This document shows, piece after piece, positions 3,923-8,322 of a DNA stretch of 8,322 bases. Source of the DNA: Micrococcales bacterium (GTDB lineage: Bacteria > Actinomycetota > Actinomycetes > S36-B12 > UBA5976); assembly GCA_024640585.1 (NCBI GenBank), contig JAHEEQ010000019.1, forward strand, positions 1-8,322, in the 5' to 3' direction. Below the pieces are notes generated by a model. The model made no database searches and had not been told where the DNA came from. It saw only the letters and a list, made by a program, of their open reading frames with translations. The position numbers and the translations under genes are program-made. Each line of letters begins with the position of its first letter. The stretch's first letter is position 1.

Positions 3923-5493
3923 TATTCGGTCGCATAGCTTGAGAAGTATTCAAACGCACGACTCTCCTCTGCTGCGATGCGCTGTTTGTGCTCGTACTCG
4001 TCCATAGCTGCGTCAATGGACACAGGCGTATAACGCTTGACTTGCTTGGCGCTCAAATGCCAGTACTTGTTGCCCGTAGCTTCCTGCAGGACCAGTTCAA
4101 TTTCTTGCTTGAGATCTTGACCCAGTCGGCGGCGAAAGAACACAGCATCATGCACTCGAGCAATCGGTTCATGTCCATGCTCGCGGGCAACTGCACAAAC
4201 CGAATTCATTGCGTCAGTTTCTGCATGCTGGTACAGATAGGAAAGGACTTTTGACTTGCTTGTTCTACCGCTAGCGGTATGCAAACAAGCTTCTGACATC
4301 AGATTGGGCAAGTACAGCTTAGCTTGTGAGTAAATGAAATCATCCAGAGCACGTTGTTCTTCGATGTAGGCTTTGACTGTTGGATCAGAGAGAAATCTCT
4401 CACGCTCACCCTTGTTCATCAAAATGTTGACCAGCGCTGGGTTTTGCCATTGCCCGCTGCCATCCACCCACCCTGCCCCAGTACTCTTCGCTCCAAAGCT
4501 AATAGCGGTCAGAGCTTGCTTGATTAGCCCACTTTGGAATTCTGGAGTAAGCACAGAGTCCGCTCCAAATGTGAAGTAACGCACAGTGGACATGAAATCA
4601 GCCTTGTCCTCCAGAAATAGAGTCGTGGCTGGGAAATACGCCCGAGCATCTGGTTGTACCTTTGCGCTGAGAAGCATTAATTTGGCATAGCCCATCTTCC
4701 AAGCCACAACGCTACTGCGCATGTCGTACTCCCAACAATTGCCAAGTACTGCGCGCCTTAATTCCTTGTGCACGTTCTGGATGCTCACACCTTCATAGTA
4801 GGTGCGCCCGAATGGGCTCGGCTTAATGCGTTGGGGAAACATGTTTCCATTAATCGAAGCTACAGCCAATACTAGCTTGGCATTCCTAAAAACTTGTTGG
4901 CGCTTCTCCTTGGTTCCGAATTCGACACCTTCGCTAAGCCACACAATGAAAGCCTTCAGTGACTCCACATCCACGGAAACCATATCGAATCCCCAAACAG
5001 GTTCAGGCCGCGAGCTAGGTTCGATCGCTGGATACAGGTGCTTGAAAACGGCATAGCTGTCATCAGATACGCCCGTTAGGTAATGAGCCAACTCACGGTC
5101 TGACTTGATCTCCGATATGACTGCACTGCTCACAGTTACCTTATCTTCAAGCGTTACAAACCTAGTTAACTTGACTGTTGAGTACTCTCCACTAAATTTG
5201 CTGCCCTTCTCTACCGTTTGTACTAGTTCCAATTGATTGTCCTTAAGCCACTTGTGCACTCGGAGCTTTTGGGGACCAATCCGCCCACCCTTGTTGGCTA
5301 GGTCATGCAACGGGATTGGATACAAGCCAAGCTTTCTTTGTGCAGGTGCTATTCCACGTTGCATAGCATCAAGCAAGAGTCCCTCTAGTGCTGTTACATA
5401 TTTAGCAAGCGCTCTTGACGCCGAATTCGCTGGCGATGGAAATGCTTGCCGCAACATAGTTAGCACCTGGGGGTCGATAGTCAGCTTAATCAT
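3922..5493 (-). CDS. Compact family-A-polymerase-like protein
   Basis: The C-terminal half of this 523-residue protein follows the palm/fingers layout of Pol I and T7 RNA polymerase. Residues 229-240 (GRTYYEGVSIQN) match the TGR...LQN block. Motif A is EYDMRSS with Asp257. Motif B is K325 with F333-G334-A-K, the same K+8 spacing as Pol I K758/Y766 and T7 K631/Y639. YQHAETDAMN (421-430) resembles the APIQGTAAD helix. Motif C is VHDA with Asp449. Lys325 to Asp449 is 124 residues, equal to K758 to D882 in Pol I. It should be a nucleic-acid polymerase. The motif A Glu is Val262, the motif B Tyr is Phe333, and the Arg four residues before Lys325 is absent. Residues 1-220 show no exonuclease motif; residues 66-116 could be a winged helix. 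The start ATG has only a weak GGAT upstream. A replicative polymerase or primase of the element is the likely role. Confidence 0.75.
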   Translation of the reverse strand: MIKLTIDPQVLTMLRQAFPSPANSASRALAKYVTALEGLLLDAMQRGIAPAQRKLGLYPIPLHDLANKGGRIGPQKLRVHKWLKDNQLELVQTVEKGSKFSGEYSTVKLTRFVTLEDKVTVSSAVISEIKSDRELAHYLTGVSDDSYAVFKHLYPAIEPSSRPEPVWGFDMVSVDVESLKAFIVWLSEGVEFGTKEKRQQVFRNAKLVLAVASINGNMFPQRIKPSPFGRTYYEGVSIQNVHKELRRAVLGNCWEYDMRSSVVAWKMGYAKLMLLSAKVQPDARAYFPATTLFLEDKADFMSTVRYFTFGADSVLTPEFQSGLIKQALTAISFGAKSTGAGWVDGSGQWQNPALVNILMNKGERERFLSDPTVKAYIEEQRALDDFIYSQAKLYLPNLMSEACLHTASGRTSKSKVLSYLYQHAETDAMNSVCAVAREHGHEPIARVHDAVFFRRRLGQDLKQEIELVLQEATGNKYWHLSAKQVKRYTPVSIDAAMDEYEHKQRIAAEESRAFEYFSSYATE

Positions 5494-5629
5494 GGCTTAG
5501 ATCCAAAAATCATTGTTTTCCGTTGTATTTAGTTGGTTAAGTTAGATTAAAAAAGTTACACACATATAGTAAAAATGCTTGTGTGAATTGCTTGAAATAT
5601 GAATGAAATAAATCGAGTTCAACCAGATA
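5494..5629. other. AT-rich intergenic region upstream of the polymerase-like gene
   Basis: This 136-base region must hold the promoter of the polymerase-like gene. It is AT-rich and contains CACAC/GTGTG (5559-5563 and 5581-5585) flanking a TATA-like stretch (ACTATATG on the minus strand). No -35/-10 pair is convincing. It also contains the end of the transcript from the gene ending at 5630, but no terminator is visible, so read-through from that gene is possible. Confidence 0.3.
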
Positions 5630-5929
5630 TCAGCTAGTCGTTGACATCTGCTCAATGATTTTTTTAGCTGTCAATTTACACGTCATATCGACATGTGCTT
5701 CTCGAAACTCTATCCAGACAGGACCTTCGCAGTATTCAATACTAGGAAACAAATCAACATTATTCATTGCATATTGCATTGAATTTTTCAAAAGCTCATC
5801 GAACTTTACAGGGTCTGAAATCTTCAAGTCAATATCATTTTTCACTCTTGATAACGCTTCAATTTCACTGACTGTGATTTCAACTTTTCCACCACCAAAT
5901 TTTTCAAGGTTTATTTTTTGAACTCTCAT
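5630..5929 (-). CDS. Small protein of unknown function
   Basis: The start at 5929 gives 99 residues beginning MRVQKINLEKFGGGKVEITV, with AAGAAG six bases upstream as a modest ribosome-binding site. An upstream ATG at 5986 gives 118 residues, but it has no Shine-Dalgarno sequence and lies in a hairpin, so I prefer 5929. The protein looks like a small alpha/beta domain: a strand, a helix (VSEIEALSRVKNDI), then acidic and aromatic segments ending in a Lys-rich helix. It has no membrane segment or recognisable catalytic motif, and I do not recognise the family. It is on the same strand as the polymerase-like module with 136 bases between, and is divergent from the gene at 6058. Confidence 0.6.
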   Translation of the reverse strand: MRVQKINLEKFGGGKVEITVSEIEALSRVKNDIDLKISDPVKFDELLKNSMQYAMNNVDLFPSIEYCEGPVWIEFREAHVDMTCKLTAKKIIEQMSTTS

Positions 5930-5970
5930 AGATTGCTTCTTTAATTGCTGACTAACCCGGCCAGTGCGGT

Positions 5971-6023
5971 CATGGGTAAATCCCATAGCTGAAGTTTGTC
6001 ATTTTTAGGTTGTTCGTGATATC
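5971..6023. promoter_or_regulatory. Divergent control region: hairpin and putative plus-strand promoter
   Basis: ATGGG-ATTTA-CCCAT on the minus strand (5986-5972) is a short inverted repeat that includes the upstream ATG of the 5630 gene. On the plus strand TTGTCA (5996-6001, five of six to the -35 consensus) and GATATC (6018-6023, three of six) are 16 bases apart and could drive the gene at 6058. The -10 is weak. Confidence 0.3.
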
Positions 6024-6057
6024 CTGAAAATAATTCAAGCGAATAACTTGTTAAGAA

Positions 6058-6798
6058 ATGAAAACACACTTCCTAGCCCCACATCCCCTGTTTGGCCGCA
6101 AGTCAGCACCCCGCCCTATTGAGGATCAACAGCAAAGCCCCTACTACTGGTGGTGGGCCTATCTCCGACGCTCTGAGGCATACCTGAAGTGTTGTGAGCA
6201 AGGCGGCAAAGGCAAACTAGCCAAGCTTTACGCTGACTTTGGAGATGTACGCGAAGACAACTTCAAAAAGTGGTGGACGGTCAATGACCAAGGAGCCAAG
6301 CTTTTTGGTGAACAGAGACAACAGGTGAAATTCGGTCCCATGTCTGATCCCAGCGAATGGCATCCAGACTGGACACCCGATGTAGCCCTGGTAATTGCGA
6401 TTCCGCTGTCTATGAACAAACGAGGAATTCAATCAGGCATTGCCAAACTTCTAGACGAGCACATCAAATCTCGCAGGGGTCGTAAAGCACTCAAGGATGC
6501 TGAGAGTTCAGCTCTTTATCCAATGGCAAGAAACTACTCAGCTCGAAATCTCGGCAAAGCCCTTGAGGTCTACGACCTATGGCTTAAGCGAAAAGAAAAT
6601 CCGTTGAAAACAATGAAGCTTTGGGAAATTGGTGTTGCTGCAAAACTGAACAAACAATCAGTGAAAGATGCGACATCTAAAGACTCTCATATCCGCTTTG
6701 ATGGTCGTAATCGTTTGAATGCAGCTGTTAATCGCTATGTCAAAGAAGCCCGAAAGCACATCGCTGGTGTTGAAAAAGGCATGTTCCCTGCTGTATAA
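6058..6798 (+). CDS. Conserved island-type protein of unknown function
   Basis: This is a basic, soluble-looking 246-residue protein. A distinctive N-terminal block is rich in aromatics (YYWWWAYLRRSEAYLKCC, 29-46), followed by GGKGKLAKLYADFGDVR (49-65) and KKWWTVNDQGAKLF (70-83). The middle (110-135) looks like a strand followed by a helix. The C-terminal third has NPLKTMKLWEIG (181-192), a possible helix-turn-helix, and a final helix RYVKEARKHIAGVEKGMFP. I recall similar proteins in mobile regions of proteobacteria but know no named function. The ATG has only a short AAG before it. It is divergent from the 5630 gene and 67 bases upstream of the nuclease-like gene on the same strand, so the two may be co-transcribed. 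DNA binding is possible given the charge and C-terminal fold; that is inference. Confidence 0.8.
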   Translation: MKTHFLAPHPLFGRKSAPRPIEDQQQSPYYWWWAYLRRSEAYLKCCEQGGKGKLAKLYADFGDVREDNFKKWWTVNDQGAKLFGEQRQQVKFGPMSDPSEWHPDWTPDVALVIAIPLSMNKRGIQSGIAKLLDEHIKSRRGRKALKDAESSALYPMARNYSARNLGKALEVYDLWLKRKENPLKTMKLWEIGVAAKLNKQSVKDATSKDSHIRFDGRNRLNAAVNRYVKEARKHIAGVEKGMFPAV

Positions 6799-6815
6799 AT
6801 TTTTAAGACCTTCGT

Positions 6816-6841
6816 GAGCCTCATAAATAGACCACAGGCTC
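6816..6841. repeat. Inverted repeat before the nuclease-like gene
   Basis: GAGCCT (6816-6821) and AGGCTC (6836-6841) are exact complements with a 20-bp centre-to-centre spacing, in the 67-base gap between the two plus-strand genes. There is no T tract, so a binding site for a dimeric regulator or a leader stem is more likely than a terminator. Confidence 0.35.
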
Positions 6842-6865
6842 CAGGCCCACAACAAAGGAAAAATT

Positions 6866-7921
6866 ATGGCAATTATCAAACTAGACCAAAAAAACAAGGC
6901 ACTTAACATCTCGGACTGCTCTATCGAGCACCCACTTATCTTCAAGTACTTCGATGACCTTCCAGAGAAGCAACGTGATGATGAATTCAAACGTGCACTC
7001 CAGATCGGAGTTATTGCACTCATGGAAGATCGCTTTGCTGCATTCCTAAACAGAACTGAAGGTGAGCTAGGAACTCAGCTTGAATCGCTCAAGCTTATCT
7101 ATGAACGTAATGTCAAAGCAAAGGAAAAGACCACAGAGTCTGGCACTAGCGCTGAAACGGAAATCTTCAACGAGATTCGTACTTACCTAGAACGCGTTGG
7201 ACATGCGGAAGATGAAGTCCAAATGACTGGCTCATCAGTTGGCGCTATTAAACGTAATAAGACGGGTGACATTGTTCTAACTGTCAATGGTGACGTAACC
7301 AAGAAGATCGCTGTTGAAATCAAGTTCGATCAATCACTTGCACTAGGTGAGATCGAAGGAACTGATAGCCTCGGACGACCTCGCGATACAGCTATCAGTC
7401 AAATGATTGAGTCAATGGCAAACCGAGATGCCAAGTTGGCCATCATTGTTTTTGATGAAAACCGTTCGTCAGAAGGATTGAAAAATTCCGTTAATGGAAT
7501 CTCATGGGTGCCCGGTGTTGGATTCGTAGTCATCATCGACGACGTTCGCATGGATTACTCAAACTTGTTCATCGCTATTGACCTAGCGCGAAGTATGCTC
7601 TTGAGCACTTTGCGCATCGTCGATCAAGACATCTTTGAAAGCTTGCTAGGTCGTTTGACCAATGACTTGTCATCAATTCTTGAAACTGAGAAACTACTCA
7701 AAGTCAATCACGACAATCTAAAGAAAATTGCCACTTCTATCCGTAAGCATGCACTACTGGTGGGCTTTACTCAACGCATCCTGCGTGATTTCATTGCAAC
7801 TGGACAGGTAAGCAATCAAGAACTGCTTAAGCTGTATCACGGAGATGGGTTGAAGGAAGAATTCTCAGCAATCACGAAAGATGTTGAAGCAATCTTTCCC
7901 GCTCTCATTAATGAAAGCTGA
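6866..7921 (+). CDS. PD-(D/E)XK-type nuclease-like protein
   Basis: This is a 351-residue protein. Residues 65-112 form a long charged helix, probably coiled-coil, leading into a restriction-endonuclease-like core. That core has Glu99/Glu103 in the first helix (AETEIFNEIRTYLE), then TGDIVLTV with Asp135, then IAVEIKFD with Glu151-x-Lys153, giving the D...ExK signature. A later helix (ISQMIESMANRDAK, 177-190) and the strand LAIIVFD fit the same fold. The order SSVGAIKRNKTGDIVL...VEIK resembles nuclease domains found after coiled coils in uncharacterised bacterial proteins and, more distantly, Mrr-type enzymes. The C-terminal third is helical and unassigned. AAAGGA seven bases before the ATG supports the start. 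It probably cleaves DNA, in defence, replication or maintenance of the element. No methylase or helicase partner is seen. Confidence 0.78.
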   Translation: MAIIKLDQKNKALNISDCSIEHPLIFKYFDDLPEKQRDDEFKRALQIGVIALMEDRFAAFLNRTEGELGTQLESLKLIYERNVKAKEKTTESGTSAETEIFNEIRTYLERVGHAEDEVQMTGSSVGAIKRNKTGDIVLTVNGDVTKKIAVEIKFDQSLALGEIEGTDSLGRPRDTAISQMIESMANRDAKLAIIVFDENRSSEGLKNSVNGISWVPGVGFVVIIDDVRMDYSNLFIAIDLARSMLLSTLRIVDQDIFESLLGRLTNDLSSILETEKLLKVNHDNLKKIATSIRKHALLVGFTQRILRDFIATGQVSNQELLKLYHGDGLKEEFSAITKDVEAIFPALINES

Positions 7922-7941
7922 GGCTACACTCAATTAGCTTT
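7914..7941 (+). terminator. Weak terminator-like repeat after the nuclease-like gene
   Basis: AAAGCT (7914-7919) and AGCTTT (7936-7941) flank the stop codon region with a 16-base loop. The T run is only three bases, so at best it is an inefficient terminator. The convergent small gene ends at 7930 inside the loop. Confidence 0.25.
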
Positions 7942-8139
7942 AGGTATCCAGTGAGTGCACACGTGCTCCGCTGACACCACTGGATAACTGTCCAACTTGA
8001 CTGGTCTACGCTCAGCAGCTGGTACTTGGTAATAGGACAAGCCGCAGTGAAGTTTTCCATGGACTGGATCTGCACCTAAGACGTAGTTACACGTTCTGCA
8101 GCAATCACGTTCCAGCAAATGGTTATGTTCTAGTGTCAA
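7930..8139 (-). CDS. Small Cys-rich, probably metal-binding protein
   Basis: This 69-residue protein has Cys13-Cys14-x2-Cys17, Cys32 and Cys61-x-His63. The spacing (CxxC, one Cys in the middle, CxH near the end) would suit a four-ligand zinc or iron site. There is no signal peptide or membrane segment. The start is TTG at 8139-8137, with GGGAG seven bases upstream, which supports it over later ATG/TTG codons. I do not recognise a named family; small proteins of this pattern are common and mostly uncharacterised. It converges on the nuclease-like gene with 8 bases between the stops. Confidence 0.6.
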   Translation of the reverse strand: MTLEHNHLLERDCCRTCNYVLGADPVHGKLHCGLSYYQVPAAERRPVKLDSYPVVSAEHVCTHWIPKAN

Positions 8140-8176
8140 TCTTTACTCCCAATCCTTATGTCGCTATTTTATTGGT

Positions 8177-8248
8177 TCAGTACTCGCTAGGCAGCATGAT
8201 CACCCAGTGTTCACCATCCCAGCAGGCAAACAACGAAATCGCATGCAT
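8177..8248 (-). CDS. Possible 23-residue ORF or fragment
   Basis: A frame from ATG at 8248 to TGA at 8177 encodes MHAISLFACWDGEHWVIMLP followed by three residues. The composition looks protein-like (Trp, Cys, HW pair), and the frame stays open upstream for eight more residues to a TAG at 8275. There is no Shine-Dalgarno sequence before the ATG. It may be a tiny gene, the end of a gene interrupted by the TAG, or chance. Confidence 0.2.
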   Translation of the reverse strand: MHAISLFACWDGEHWVIMLPSEY

Positions 8249-8272
8249 TGGAAAGTCTGTGTATGGGATCTC

Positions 8273-8322
8273 CTACACGTTTTTCGCAGCGGGGAGCTGG
8301 TGCATGCCACGAGCAAGCATGG
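8273..8322 (-). CDS. Possible C-terminal end of a gene entering from the right (partial)
   Basis: On the minus strand a frame open from the right edge ends at TAG (8275-8273), reading MLARGMHQLPAAKNV at its end. AGGAG overlaps the stop, as seen where a closely spaced next gene begins, but no good start codon follows at the right distance. It is too short to identify or to prove coding. Confidence 0.25.
   Translation of the reverse strand, partial: MLARGMHQLPAAKNV

Larger units (their letters stand above)
121..8322. mobile_element. Integrated genomic island, tRNA-distal end (partial)
   Basis: This call is inferred from the orphan tRNA-Cys 3' half at its left edge. On the minus strand the order should be intact tRNA-Cys, element, tRNA 3' half, host gene, so the element extends right from 121 and its other end is outside the window. 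The content fits an accessory element: short genes of unknown function, a polymerase-like protein, a nuclease, a DUF3800 cassette and frequent strand switches. No integrase is visible; in this class it usually lies next to the intact tRNA, which would be beyond the right edge. The element could be an integrative conjugative or mobilizable element, a satellite or a decayed prophage. Nothing here distinguishes these. Confidence 0.6.

Noticed and set aside
5655..5921. 88-codon plus-strand open frame
   Set aside because: It is antisense to the small gene at 5630-5929 and has a Phe/Ile/Ser-rich translation typical of a complement of AT-rich coding sequence.
121..8322. Prophage
   Set aside because: There are no capsid, tail, terminase, lysis or repressor genes. 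A polymerase-like and a nuclease-like gene alone do not show phage origin.

Overview
The window looks like the end of an integrated element (genomic island) in a proteobacterium of moderate GC content, joined to a short piece of host chromosome at the left. The main evidence is the 3' half of a tRNA-Cys gene on the minus strand (77-120). It runs from the anticodon loop to an encoded CCA and has no 5' half. Such half-tRNA copies mark the tRNA-distal end of elements whose integrase uses a tRNA 3' end. By that logic, bases 1-76 are host DNA (the tail of a plus-strand gene and a bidirectional terminator), and everything right of 120 is island DNA. The intact tRNA-Cys and probably the integrase would lie beyond the right edge. 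Several proteins resemble families I associate with Burkholderiales (for example DUF6641), so a freshwater betaproteobacterium such as Polynucleobacter is a reasonable but unproven guess.

Layout. (a) 120-1790, minus strand: a candidate structured RNA (about 1421-1755) with its own promoter-like sequence and a strong intrinsic terminator, then a DUF3800 protein, then, 8 bases downstream, a membrane-anchored protein with three 33-residue 'YRS' repeats. (b) 1790-2067: a non-coding stretch rich in inverted repeats. (c) 2068-2658, plus strand: a very acidic unknown protein with its own terminator. (d) 5493-2689, minus strand: three genes in the order compact family-A-polymerase-like protein, DUF6641 protein, Lys/Pro/Gln-rich protein, probably a replication or maintenance module. 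(e) 5929-5630, minus strand: a small unknown protein. (f) 6058-7921, plus strand: a conserved island-type protein of unknown function, then a PD-(D/E)XK-type nuclease. (g) 8139-7930, minus strand: a small Cys-rich, probably metal-binding protein, followed by a poorly resolved right edge.

Two things stand out. First, the RNA, DUF3800 and membrane-protein cassette is arranged much like an RNA-protein toxin-antitoxin or defence unit: non-coding RNA, terminator, then protein gene. DUF3800 genes are already known to be linked to structured RNA motifs of unknown function. Second, the 523-residue protein carries recognisable A, B and C motifs of the Pol I / T7 RNA polymerase superfamily. It has non-standard residues at the sugar-selecting positions and no exonuclease domain. 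No integrase, phage structural gene, CRISPR array, rRNA gene or insertion sequence is visible.
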